A stretch of 64,000 bases of DNA from Anoxybacterium sp963668245 (GTDB taxonomy: Bacteria; Bacillota; Clostridia; Peptostreptococcales; Anaerovoracaceae), in NCBI GenBank assembly GCA_963668245.2, contig OY764195.2:1550001-1614000 (forward strand), given 5' to 3'. A program made the position numbers and the translations under genes. Every line of letters starts with the position of its first letter. The first letter of the stretch is position 1. The notes below the pieces were generated by a model. That model worked only from the letters and a program-made list of their open reading frames with translations. It was not told where the DNA came from and did not search any database. Shown here piece by piece: positions 7,695 to 15,503 of the stretch.

Positions 7695-8627
7695 CTAAAT
7701 TGTTATTTTCATCTTTCCGGGCATATTGCGATTCAGTTCTTCGGTAATCAGGCTAATCATTTTGATTCCAATTTTTGAAATGACCACGATTCGTTGATCA
7801 GGAAGTTCCGGAATAGGGTCTAAATGGATGGAACTTCCGACTGCATTGACAGCGAGATAGCCTTGATCGGTAGGGGCAAACCCTTTTATACGATATGCGC
7901 TCTTGGCGATATTCCTTAAAAAGACTAACAATGAATCATAAGGAAGCTCTTCGACGATTTCTAATATTACAGATTTCGGCCGATTTTCAGGGGTATTGGA
8001 GGTCTCAACACCTTCAATGGAAGGGGTTGAGACCTCTTTCATCAGTTGATTCAAGTCCACTTTACAGTAACTTGTAATATATTGAGACGCCTTTGGATTG
8101 CAGCGTTGGATTATGTCTTTTATTTCTTCAATTTGCTGAAACGTAACTAAATCTGCTTTATTAATAATTACCGCACCGCTATATAGAATTTGTCGTTCAA
8201 ATGCGGGGAGGAGTTCGTATAATCCTAGAAAATTCTCCGCATCAACAATACAAATGGAACCAATATACTCATAGGCTGAAATTGTTTTTGATGATATAGT
8301 TTTTAATATTTGCTCCATGGTGGAAGGGTCAGCAAGACCAGAAGCCTCTACGAAAACATATTCTAAGTCCATCCCCGAAAGATGAATTAGACTGGTTAAA
8401 AAATGATCTTTAATACAGGCGCAAAAGATAGAACCATTTGATAGCTCTTCCATAAATATGCCTTCGCGTTTCAAGGTCATATAATCAACATTCACTTTTC
8501 CAAAATCATTGACGATAACACCTACTTTTTTGTCGGAATAATTATCAAGCAGGCTTTGCATCATCGTTGTTTTGCCAGCACCTAAGAAGCCTGTCATAAG
8601 TATTAATTTTGCCATAATCGCAACCAT
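7695..8627 (-). CDS. COG0523 (CobW/YjiA-like) GTPase
   Basis: 310 residues. P-loop GFLGAGKTT is near residue 13, the GLADP switch near 95, NKADL near 154 and a CobW C-terminal region follows. Family members are metal-handling GTPases. The usual CxCC metal motif after NG is altered: the segment reads NGSIFCACIKD, keeping CxC but not the standard spacing. The gene is divergent from a corrinoid methyltransferase locus, so a metal or cofactor role for zinc- or cobalt-dependent methyl transfer is a reasonable inference. Start is uncertain (8627 or 8615); the best ribosome site, AAAGGAA, sits about 25 nt upstream of 8627. Confidence 0.8.
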   Translation of the reverse strand: MVAIMAKLILMTGFLGAGKTTMMQSLLDNYSDKKVGVIVNDFGKVNVDYMTLKREGIFMEELSNGSIFCACIKDHFLTSLIHLSGMDLEYVFVEASGLADPSTMEQILKTISSKTISAYEYIGSICIVDAENFLGLYELLPAFERQILYSGAVIINKADLVTFQQIEEIKDIIQRCNPKASQYITSYCKVDLNQLMKEVSTPSIEGVETSNTPENRPKSVILEIVEELPYDSLLVFLRNIAKSAYRIKGFAPTDQGYLAVNAVGSSIHLDPIPELPDQRIVVISKIGIKMISLITEELNRNMPGKMKITI

Positions 8628-8794
8628 TATAATGCCGATGCATTATGTTCCTTTCTAACTTTGTATGAAATCTTTGATACTATATTAGTTTTCAGTTTTG
8701 TTCATTTTATCATCCGGAATTTCGATTGACAAGGTAGGACGATATGGAAAGAACTCTTTGTTGAAAATATTTCGAGGAGAACTACATTTGTATA

Positions 8795-8822
8795 TTGACA
8801 ATTTTTCTACACAGAATATAAT
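8795..8822 (+). promoter_or_regulatory. Sigma-A promoter of the corrinoid/methyltransferase operon
   Basis: Perfect hexamers: -35 TTGACA (8795-8800), a 16-bp spacer and -10 TATAAT (8817-8822). The predicted start point near 8829 falls inside the palindrome that follows. Confidence 0.8.
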
Positions 8823-8824
8823 GA

Positions 8825-8850
8825 GTATAACATGTATATACAAGTTATAC
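8825..8850 (+). promoter_or_regulatory. 26-bp palindrome, candidate GntR (HutC-type) operator
   Basis: The 26 positions are symmetric except for one mismatched pair (24 of 26). Outer arms are GTATAAC/GTTATAC and the core is TGTATATACA. The core contains GTATATAC, a perfect match to the GTMTAKAC consensus known for HutC-subfamily GntR regulators. It covers the transcription start of a strong promoter, as expected for a repressor site. The matching regulator is probably the gene at 14499-15203. Confidence 0.75.
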
Positions 8851-8895
8851 CAAGAAGTAATGTGCAGAATTTTAGAAATTGTGGGAGGAAACATT

Positions 8896-9540
8896 ATGGA
8901 TGAAAAGTATCAAGTAATAGCAGATGCGCTAGGAGAATTAGATGAGGACGGATTTCTTGGAGCAGTATCTACAATTACAGAAACTTGTTCCAACTCAAAA
9001 GAAGCAGAATTGGTTGTAAAAGCTTGCGCTGCTGGAATGGAGAAGGTTGGCGACTATTTTGAAGAAGGCGAATACTTTGTAGGTGATTTAATCTATGCTG
9101 CTGATATTCTAAAGTGCGGGATGGACTTGCTAAAACCATGCCTGGGAGCAGAAGGTGCAAGCAAGATTGGCAAAATGGTCATTGGATCTGCGCCAGGAGA
9201 TTTGCATGATATTGGTAAAAATATTTTTATTAGCATGATGGAAGCAGCTGGCTTTGAAGTAATTGATCTTGGAGTTGATGTAGCACCAGAACAATTTGTA
9301 GCAAAGGTTCAAGAAGTAAATCCTGATATCGTTGGAATCAGCGGACTACTTACATTGTCTTTGGATACAATGGGAGAAGTAATTGCGGCACTTGAACAGG
9401 CTGGAGTCAGAAACAATGTGAAAGTATTGATTGGTGGAAACCCAGTAAGTGAAGCCGTTATGAAACGTGTCGGCGCAGATGCATTTAGTACAAATGCAGC
9501 AACTGGAGTAAAACAATGTAAAGAATGGGTGGTGGCATAA
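8896..9540 (+). CDS. Corrinoid-binding methyl carrier protein (MtbC/MttC type)
   Basis: 214 residues. An N-terminal four-helix cap (about 1-85) is followed by a Rossmann B12-binding domain with the cobalt-ligand motif DLHDIGKN (His in DxHxxG, about 100) and the GISGLLTLS and GGNP elements. The start at 8896 has GGGAGGAA. The protein holds a cobamide that shuttles a methyl group between a substrate methyltransferase and a second acceptor enzyme. The partner is encoded 3 nt downstream. Confidence 0.93.
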   Translation: MDEKYQVIADALGELDEDGFLGAVSTITETCSNSKEAELVVKACAAGMEKVGDYFEEGEYFVGDLIYAADILKCGMDLLKPCLGAEGASKIGKMVIGSAPGDLHDIGKNIFISMMEAAGFEVIDLGVDVAPEQFVAKVQEVNPDIVGISGLLTLSLDTMGEVIAALEQAGVRNNVKVLIGGNPVSEAVMKRVGADAFSTNAATGVKQCKEWVVA

Positions 9541-9543
9541 TCT

Positions 9544-10722
9544 ATGAGTGATGTACAAAAAATATTTCAAGAACGTGTCGAAAGAATCACAACTACAATT
9601 CGTTTAGAAGAACCAGATCGGGTTCCAGTAACTTCAATGTTTGAAACATGGGCAGGACATTATAGTGGATACTCTGTAACAGATGTGGCTCACAATTACG
9701 ATAAACTGGTAGAATCATTTTGCAAAATTGCAGAAGACTTTGAGGTAGATACCCTTCCTCCGCCACTAGGAGTCCGATGCGGAAATTTATATAATGTTTT
9801 AGGATCCAAGGAATTTTCTTTTTTTAATAAAGATGGAGTATCTCATGCATCTGTGCAGCACGTAGAGTGTGGGGATATTATGTCTGTGGAAGAGTACCCT
9901 GAATTAATTGCAGACCCATATAAATTCATTATTGAAAAGCAACTGCCAAGAAGATATAAGGCACTAGATAAGAGTCCCGCGAAAACAGCGGAAGCCTATG
10001 CACGAACTACTTTTGTTTACCAGAATTATTTTGGACAAGGGGTTGGCAAGCTGATTGGTATTTTAGCTGAAAAATATGGATTGCCAACTTTATTTCAGGG
10101 TAGCACAGAAATGCCTATGGATATTCTGATGGACTACTTCAGAGGGTTTAAGGGTGTTACAATTGATATTAAAAGAAATAAAGAGCAAGTTCTTCAGGCT
10201 TGTGAAGCATTGCTTCCAGTGATGTTTCGAAATGCGGTTCATAATAAACAGCAAGGTCCATTTCCTTTCATCTTTATTCCACTTCATATTCCAACCTATC
10301 TACGACCGAAAGATTTTGAAACCTTCTATTATCCTACCTTTAGAAAGATGATAGATGGAATGGTTGAGCTTGGTTTGACTCCAGCGCTATTTATGGAAGG
10401 AAACTGGGAGCCATATTATGAGTTTATCAACGAACTGCCAAAAGGAAAAGTGGTTGGACTCATCGAGCATGGGGACTTTAAAGTGGCAAAAGAAAAAATC
10501 GGAAAAACCATTACGCTTTGGGGTGGTATGCCAATCGATGTACTGAATAACTCAACAAAAGAAGAAGCAATTGACCATGCAAAGCGTGTCATTGATGCGT
10601 GTGCACCTGGAGGCGGATACATCTTTGGATGTGATAAATCTCTTCTTGCGCCAAAAGATGTTAATGCAGAAAACTTGAAAGCTGTATTCAAATTTGTAAA
10701 AGAATATGGCGTATACAAGTAA
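9544..10722 (+). CDS. UroD-family corrinoid methyltransferase
   Basis: 392 residues of the uroporphyrinogen decarboxylase fold (COG0407), the family of MtbA, MtaA, MtsA and the methoxyaryl methyltransferase MtvB. The gene follows its corrinoid protein by 3 nt. The HxCxGN zinc segment of MtbA is replaced by LFMEGNW (about 278-284); a later Cys occurs in GYIFGCDKS near 360. This deviates from the classical Zn-thiol methyltransferases and fits the UroD subgroup seen with methoxyaryl or unknown methyl donors. Direction (substrate to corrinoid, or corrinoid to acceptor) is not decided by sequence. Confidence 0.82.
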   Translation: MSDVQKIFQERVERITTTIRLEEPDRVPVTSMFETWAGHYSGYSVTDVAHNYDKLVESFCKIAEDFEVDTLPPPLGVRCGNLYNVLGSKEFSFFNKDGVSHASVQHVECGDIMSVEEYPELIADPYKFIIEKQLPRRYKALDKSPAKTAEAYARTTFVYQNYFGQGVGKLIGILAEKYGLPTLFQGSTEMPMDILMDYFRGFKGVTIDIKRNKEQVLQACEALLPVMFRNAVHNKQQGPFPFIFIPLHIPTYLRPKDFETFYYPTFRKMIDGMVELGLTPALFMEGNWEPYYEFINELPKGKVVGLIEHGDFKVAKEKIGKTITLWGGMPIDVLNNSTKEEAIDHAKRVIDACAPGGGYIFGCDKSLLAPKDVNAENLKAVFKFVKEYGVYK

Positions 10723-10734
10723 GGAGGAATTACC

Positions 10735-10899
10735 ATGATCATAAAATTACCACCTCTTGAGTCGGAGTTGTTTGATACTTGGGAAAAGCATATTGCTGAA
10801 AATCCAGAACTGATTAACAGCCCAGAAGAGGCAAAGCAAGAATTCGAGCATGCCGTAGATGATTTTTTCGGTATGATTATGCTCATTGCAACATTTTAA
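10735..10899 (+). CDS. Small 54-residue acidic protein, third gene of the corrinoid operon
   Basis: An ATG at 10735 sits 7 nt after a near-perfect ribosome site AAGGAGGAA and opens a 54-codon frame ending TAA at 10897-10899. It begins 12 nt after the methyltransferase gene. The product starts MIIKLPPLE, is acidic and probably helical (EEAKQEFEHA region), and ends in a hydrophobic DDFFGMIMLIATF tail. I know no family for it. Its ribosome site and position argue that it is translated with the methyltransferase. Confidence 0.7.
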   Translation: MIIKLPPLESELFDTWEKHIAENPELINSPEEAKQEFEHAVDDFFGMIMLIATF

Positions 10900-11194
10900 G
10901 ATTATTTGAAAAATAGTTTGCATAGAAAGTACCAATGGAACAATTGAATAGGGGTTAGAGAGCTTTTTCTTGCCGGGAAATCAATTTAAAATTTGCCCAG
11001 TTTTTATGTCACATGAATCAATGCGCCTACTATTTTTACAAAAGACATCTATATCCATCTAAGTTCTCTTGAAGTTTCAGTAGCAAGAGAAAAAGAGAAG
11101 CTGAGTAATATTTGGTTCAGTTTTGGATGATAGAGGAACACGATAAGAAGAGAATGACAATACAGAACATTTACTTAAGGACATGAAAATATAG
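10900..11194. other. Gene-free spacer between convergent units
   Basis: No coding frame with a ribosome site is visible. The stretch contains one 8-bp inverted repeat, TTCTCTTG (11064-11071) with CAAGAGAA (11084-11091), without a T-run, so its role is unclear. Confidence 0.4.
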
Positions 11195-11230
11195 AAAAAA
11201 GACACCTTTATTATGAAGGCGTCTTTTTTC
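11195..11230. terminator. Bidirectional terminator
   Basis: A-run, stem GACACCTT (11201-11208) pairing with AAGGCGTC (11216-11223) with one weak pair, then a T-run. It ends the minus-strand DUF2202 gene 13 nt after its stop and can also stop the plus-strand operon. Confidence 0.8.
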
Positions 11231-11242
11231 TTTTAGAAATTT

Positions 11243-11800
11243 TTATGATTTACTTTTGCCAAACCTATTCTGCTTATCGCTTGTTTGCTCGATCCGTTCT
11301 AAAGCATTTTGAAAAGCAGAAAGGTGATTGATAGATGCATTTCTCAATTGCTCAAAAACCAGCCTGACATCGTCTGGAAGGTCCTGCTCTAAAAAGAGAT
11401 CATACATTTCTATATTTTTTATCTCTGCAGTCACACCAGTTTGATAAGCTTCGATGAGTGTGGTAGGTATGATGATGTGATTTTCGCTTGTATCTTCTGG
11501 GATAGTAAGATTCAACTGATCAAAAAGGGGAAGAAGCAAGCTGATATGTGTTTCCTCGGCAGAGATAATATTTGTAAATGGTCGGATGGAGCCGTACTGA
11601 TTGATAATCTCTTCGTATTCGGCTTTTGCTGTGTACTCATCTTGAATCGCATAGGTTAGCATATCTGTCAGTGTTGGCGAGCTTGTGGATAAAGCACCAT
11701 CAGCACCATAGTCAAGATCATCGGCAAATGCAACGAGCGAAGTCAAAGATAGTATAGTAATCAGTGTAATAACGGATATTGCTTTTTTCATAGATTTCAT
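11243..11800 (-). CDS. Secreted DUF2202 ferritin-like protein
   Basis: 185 residues with a clear signal peptide (basic start, hydrophobic core, LVAFA-DD cleavage region). The mature part is a helical DUF2202 domain with ferritin-like carboxylate motifs, DEYTAKAEYEE near residue 57 and AEETHIS near 81, which could bind a di-metal site. The ATG at 11800 is chosen because 11809 overlaps the AAAGGAG site. It stands alone between two methyltransferase loci. Function of the family is not established. Confidence 0.82.
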   Translation of the reverse strand: MKSMKKAISVITLITILSLTSLVAFADDLDYGADGALSTSSPTLTDMLTYAIQDEYTAKAEYEEIINQYGSIRPFTNIISAEETHISLLLPLFDQLNLTIPEDTSENHIIIPTTLIEAYQTGVTAEIKNIEMYDLFLEQDLPDDVRLVFEQLRNASINHLSAFQNALERIEQTSDKQNRFGKSKS

Positions 11801-11874
11801 GTTACACATCTCCTTTCTGATGTAAGGGTTGTTGTTTTATTTCCTTTATCATAAAAAGAATTTGTGTCAAAAGT

Positions 11875-11929
11875 TTGCTTAAAACAAGGCAAGTTTGTAA
11901 TACTTTAAAGCTTGCTTAAAACAAGGCAA
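11875..11929. repeat. Pair of 18-bp direct repeats
   Basis: The 18-mer TTGCTTAAAACAAGGCAA occurs at 11875-11892 and again at 11912-11929, exactly 37 bp apart. Each copy has self-complementary ends (TTGCTT/AGGCAA). They lie just upstream of the DUF2202 gene and downstream of the methyltransferase gene, so they could be an operator pair or folded 3' elements. Confidence 0.75.
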
Positions 11930-11951
11930 ACCAATACTACTTCGAAGAATC

Positions 11952-13073
11952 CTAAATAATACCATGATTGAATTCATCTAGAGCCTGGAAAAATGCATTG
12001 ACATTTTCGTGTTTTGCAGCATAAGGAAGGGTGCAACCACTGCTTAAAATAAATCCACCGCCTATGCTAAGTTCCTGTAGCAGTTTCAAACAATATTTTT
12101 TTGTTGCTTCGGGAGAAGACAAAACAAAAATACCTGGGGGAACATCTCCTAGCAGGCAGACCTTGTCTCCAATTATCTCTTTTGCCAGAAACATATTGGT
12201 ACTTCCGTCAAATTCTACGATGACCTTATGTTGAGGAAGCTTCTTAAGGGTTTGAAGATTTTTTGACCAGTCTCCATCTAAATGGAGCACTGGAGTAATA
12301 TTATGGTCAATGAGCATATGTACTGCTTTTTCAAGGTGAGGCCAAATCAAGCCTTCAAAGATAGCGGGACTGAAGAATTGACTACTGATTCTGTTTGCAC
12401 CGACCATCACGCGGAATACCCCTGTTTCTTTACAAATTGCGATACTCTCCAGTACGGATTCCTCAATGGCTATGGATAGTACCTCCTGAAGTAAGTGGGG
12501 TGTTTTATATACATCTCTCACAAACTCTGGAAATGATCGGATAGCAGAAAAATATGAAGTTGGAAAAAATAGGTGGGCGCCATACAAAAATGCCTGATTT
12601 TGTGATTTGGCGTGCTGAATTTCCTGTTTATGAATCTCTAGGAATAGTTTTTCTGCCTCATAGATCATATCTCGAGTAACGCCGTGTGCCTTTTGATAAA
12701 AGCTCATCAAATATTCTTTGTATCCGCTTTCCAAAATGATATTGTAATCGTGGCGAGACATTGCTTCATATTCAATCATTTGGTATTCGTAATCATTTGG
12801 TAAATCGATGCCAGGCATCTTGCATTTCATAAGACCAATGATGTTTTGGTAAGGGCCATAATGGGCAAAATAAATAGAACGCCGTATATCCCATTGTGGA
12901 TATGCATTCTTGAGTTTCTCATAAGCGGTAAATGCTTTCTGAGAATCATAGAAAAAATCATAATTATCGATTCCAGCGAATCTAGATGCATAGCATTCAA
13001 TTAGTGGCGCACAGGAAATTCGATCTACTTCTTGGTGATGAATTGCTGCGTTTAGCCTTTCTTCTGGTCCCAT
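11952..13073 (-). CDS. UroD-family corrinoid methyltransferase (second locus)
   Basis: 373 residues from the ATG at 13073, which has a GGAG site; upstream in-frame starts lie inside the DUF1638 gene. UroD-like fold with the LHLDGDW segment (about 270) where MtbA has its zinc HxC, and a late GGGFILSSGC motif near 345. It is the last gene of the gntR-led operon, whose corrinoid protein is the probable partner. It is clearly a different sequence from the enzyme at 9544, so the two loci probably use different substrates or opposite half-reactions. Confidence 0.82.
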   Translation of the reverse strand: MGPEERLNAAIHHQEVDRISCAPLIECYASRFAGIDNYDFFYDSQKAFTAYEKLKNAYPQWDIRRSIYFAHYGPYQNIIGLMKCKMPGIDLPNDYEYQMIEYEAMSRHDYNIILESGYKEYLMSFYQKAHGVTRDMIYEAEKLFLEIHKQEIQHAKSQNQAFLYGAHLFFPTSYFSAIRSFPEFVRDVYKTPHLLQEVLSIAIEESVLESIAICKETGVFRVMVGANRISSQFFSPAIFEGLIWPHLEKAVHMLIDHNITPVLHLDGDWSKNLQTLKKLPQHKVIVEFDGSTNMFLAKEIIGDKVCLLGDVPPGIFVLSSPEATKKYCLKLLQELSIGGGFILSSGCTLPYAAKHENVNAFFQALDEFNHGII

Positions 13074-13108
13074 ATTGTTTCTCCGATTTTTATAAATAAA
13101 TCTTGAAA

Positions 13109-13801
13109 TTACGATTGTCCCTGGGACAAACTGATGCTGATATCGTGAAAATGATCCATTGTGATTTCGCACTTTGCGGGGATAATTAAAAAATCTTTTA
13201 CCCAATCATATGAAAAAAGCCGAATCAAAAGCGATAGTGTTCCCGGCTCAACACGAAGTTGCAAAGACAATTCTTTAGAAATATTTTCGGCTTCATCCAA
13301 ATAATCTTCCAATTGGTAGGCGCCCGTATCGATAAGAGCAATATGATGGTAATGAGCAAGCATAACCTGCATAATTCGTTTTGTTCTGGATTCACCATAT
13401 TTTTTGATATAAATTTCGTATTCATTGAGGATGTTATCTTTGCTTTCCATCCAACCTTTTGTGAGAAAATAGCAACCTGAAGCTCGGAGTTTCGGAAGAT
13501 CAGAATGGTCGCTTAAAAGCATATCGATACAATCGCTTACTTTAGGAATAATCAGTCGAGACTTTTGTGATTGCAATCCAAGAATTGCATTTCCGCAATA
13601 GCCAAAGGATAATAAAATCTCGTCAGTTGTACCTATCTTGTCTATTTTATCAATTTCTTCTTGTAGTTTTTGGCGGAGTTTCTCGGGGAATTTATGATAA
13701 TTGGCATCGATCCATACGATAGGATCTTGGTTATTGGTTAAGAGTTGTGAGGATTCTATTTCATCTCGAATGATTTCACAGCCCAATATTACTTTACTCA
13801 T
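13109..13801 (-). CDS. DUF1638 protein linked to corrinoid methyltransferases
   Basis: 230 residues. It has the DUF1638 signature region LLSFGYCGNAILGL (about 64-77) and further cysteines (CIDMLLS, CYFLTKGW). Members occur beside corrinoid proteins and UroD-type methyltransferases, as here. The start overlaps the stop of the corrinoid gene by 4 nt (ATGA), so the two are translationally coupled. No activity is established; a role in methyl transfer or donor handling is only an inference. Confidence 0.85.
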   Translation of the reverse strand: MSKVILGCEIIRDEIESSQLLTNNQDPIVWIDANYHKFPEKLRQKLQEEIDKIDKIGTTDEILLSFGYCGNAILGLQSQKSRLIIPKVSDCIDMLLSDHSDLPKLRASGCYFLTKGWMESKDNILNEYEIYIKKYGESRTKRIMQVMLAHYHHIALIDTGAYQLEDYLDEAENISKELSLQLRVEPGTLSLLIRLFSYDWVKDFLIIPAKCEITMDHFHDISISLSQGQS

Positions 13802-14475
13802 TCTAATTGACCTTTCTCATCAGCACTTGTATGGTGTTCTTTTGTGACGTTCTGGAATTGATTTGTGATGGTCAAGAAAATATTATAACCATCTACTACG
13901 TCTGTAATCCAATAATCTGCACCAACAAAATTCTTTACCTCTTCATCCACCAAACCACAAATAATAACCTTTACTCGATCGTTTAGCGTGGGGGACTCAT
14001 GAATCAATCGAATGGTTTCCTTCATCGAATCATATGATGATGTCAGCAAACCAGAAAGATAAAGTGCCGTATATCCATTGGGATCAATCTGATGAATAAT
14101 TTTTTTCGGAGAAACATCGACTCCTAAATCAAGTGGTGCAACTCCTTTCGATTGGAAAAAGCTAACAGCAATATTTTTGCCAATGTCATGAATATCTCGT
14201 TCGACAGTTGCAAAAATAACATTGGGATAGTTCTCATTGTGAGCTTCTGGTTTGAAATGAATATATTTGAGTACTTCACTAAATATAAGACCAGCCATAA
14301 TCAAGTCGGCAATGAAGTATTTGCCTTGATCGTATCGATGGCCAACTTGGATAACGCCCTCTTGTACTTGAGAAATGATTTGGAGAGGGTCTTCCCCTAG
14401 GTCTAATTTTTTATTGATTAATTTTATCACCATATCTTCATCAAGATCCAATACGGCTTTTACAAGTTGTTTCAT
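13798..14475 (-). CDS. Corrinoid-binding methyl carrier protein (second locus)
   Basis: 225 residues. N-terminal cap domain, then a B12-binding Rossmann fold with DIHDIGKN (cobalt-ligand His, about 109). The ATG at 14475 has an AGGAGG site; the longer frame to 14559 overlaps gntR and is not used. Residue identity to the carrier at 8896 is limited outside the motifs, so this is a separate paralogue. It lies 23 nt after gntR and overlaps DUF1638. Confidence 0.92.
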   Translation of the reverse strand: MKQLVKAVLDLDEDMVIKLINKKLDLGEDPLQIISQVQEGVIQVGHRYDQGKYFIADLIMAGLIFSEVLKYIHFKPEAHNENYPNVIFATVERDIHDIGKNIAVSFFQSKGVAPLDLGVDVSPKKIIHQIDPNGYTALYLSGLLTSSYDSMKETIRLIHESPTLNDRVKVIICGLVDEEVKNFVGADYWITDVVDGYNIFLTITNQFQNVTKEHHTSADEKGQLE

Positions 14476-14498
14476 CACAGTCCTCCTGCCAATCAATA

Positions 14499-15203
14499 TT
14501 ATTTTGAAGAAAGTGCATTCAACCGGCAGTATTCGTTTAATACCATCAGCTGACACCAAAGAACGGGCTTGGAATCGGTATCAAGATATCTTTGTTCAAT
14601 CACCATGAGCGCTTGTGGTGAGGGAAGCTCAAGGATTTTTTCTGTATCGCGATTGGAAAGACTTGCATAAAATGTGAGTTCTTTCCTTGTGGAAAATCCA
14701 GCATAATCCACAAGAACCTTTGCTGGGTATGTGGCATAACCAATTTCTTGTTCAACAATAGGTTTTCCTTTGTTATATGGAAGATACTTGATATCGTAAG
14801 CAATCGGTTTGGAATCGTGATAGAAAATATTTCGTATAGATATTACTTTATGTTCCGGTTTTAGCCCTAACTCCTTTGAGATTGCTTCTGTTGCGCTTGT
14901 AATATCAACTTTGTGGACGCGTATTTCGTCCACATATTGCCTTAAAAAATCAGCTTCATCAAAATACAAAATATATTTGTCGTTTTTAGGTTCGTTTACA
15001 AAATACCCTTTTCCTGCTACAGCGGTAATGTATCCTTTACCAGTAAGCATAGAAAGCCCCTTGCGAACGCTCATCCGGCTGGCATCGTATTGTTTCGACA
15101 ACCTGCTCTCGGAAGGAAGTATATCTCCTGGTTTCAATTCCTCGTTTTCTATTTTCTCTTTTAAATCGTTCATTATTTGAACGTATTTGATTGGTGTACT
15201 CAT
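14499..15203 (-). CDS. GntR-family regulator, HutC subfamily (UTRA domain)
   Basis: 234 residues. A winged-helix GntR domain (about 5-70, with PSESRLSKQYDASRMSVRKGL) is followed by a UTRA ligand domain (about 85-230). It is the first gene of the operon with a corrinoid protein, DUF1638 and methyltransferase, so it probably senses the methyl donor or a product. Candidate operators are the palindrome at 8825-8850 and an imperfect site in front of its own gene at 15260-15277, suggesting autoregulation plus control of the other locus. Confidence 0.9.
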   Translation of the reverse strand: MSTPIKYVQIMNDLKEKIENEELKPGDILPSESRLSKQYDASRMSVRKGLSMLTGKGYITAVAGKGYFVNEPKNDKYILYFDEADFLRQYVDEIRVHKVDITSATEAISKELGLKPEHKVISIRNIFYHDSKPIAYDIKYLPYNKGKPIVEQEIGYATYPAKVLVDYAGFSTRKELTFYASLSNRDTEKILELPSPQALMVIEQRYLDTDSKPVLWCQLMVLNEYCRLNALSSK

Positions 15204-15259
15204 GAATAAACCTCTAATAATTTAGCCCAATGGCAGGGTCAACTTGCCCTTAATTTATA

Positions 15260-15277
15260 TTAACATGTATAGATAAG
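15260..15277 (-). promoter_or_regulatory. Second GntR operator-like site, upstream of gntR
   Basis: The site TTAACATGTATAGATAAG matches most of the left half and centre of the 8825-8850 palindrome. Its core GTATAGAT (15267-15274) agrees with GTMTAKAC at 7 of 8 positions. On the minus strand it lies between a TTGTGC -35-like hexamer and an AT-rich -10 region. Confidence 0.5.
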
Positions 15278-15416
15278 ATGGCACAAGAATTTTATAAGGA
15301 ACGAAGGAGAACAATATTTTTGATAAAAAATTATAGCAATTTATTTCATAAACATGAAAAGATATCGAAATATGACCGATTTATCACAAATTTAACATAA
15401 AAAATACAAAGAAGAA

Positions 15417-15445
15417 TTGGTGTTTCTTATGTACTATGATATAAT
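15417..15445 (+). promoter_or_regulatory. Sigma-A promoter of the giant surface protein gene
   Basis: -35 TTGGTG (15417-15422), a 17-bp spacer and a perfect -10 TATAAT (15440-15445), about 58 nt before the start codon. Confidence 0.6.
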
Positions 15446-15503
15446 TATCTTAATCTAATTGGAATCGAATTACTAGGAATTCCAACATTACGGGAGGTAT
15501 CTA

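Larger units (their letters stand above)
8628..8895. promoter_or_regulatory. Divergent control region between COG0523 and the corrinoid operon
   Basis: The region carries the corrinoid operon promoter (8795-8822) and the overlapping palindrome (8825-8850). An in-frame upstream extension of the corrinoid gene to 8698 is possible but has no family similarity and runs through the promoter, so it was not used. Confidence 0.6.
15204..15503. promoter_or_regulatory. Divergent control region between gntR and the giant surface protein
   Basis: 300 nt with no gene. It contains the gntR-proximal operator-like site (15260-15277), the promoter of the giant gene (15417-15445) and a small inverted repeat in that gene's leader, with arms TTGGAAT and ATTCCAA (about 15459-15485). 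Confidence 0.55.

Noticed and set aside
8698..8895. N-terminal extension of the corrinoid protein gene
   Set aside because: The extension covers the promoter and palindrome, and the true start at 8896 has a strong ribosome site and matches the family length.
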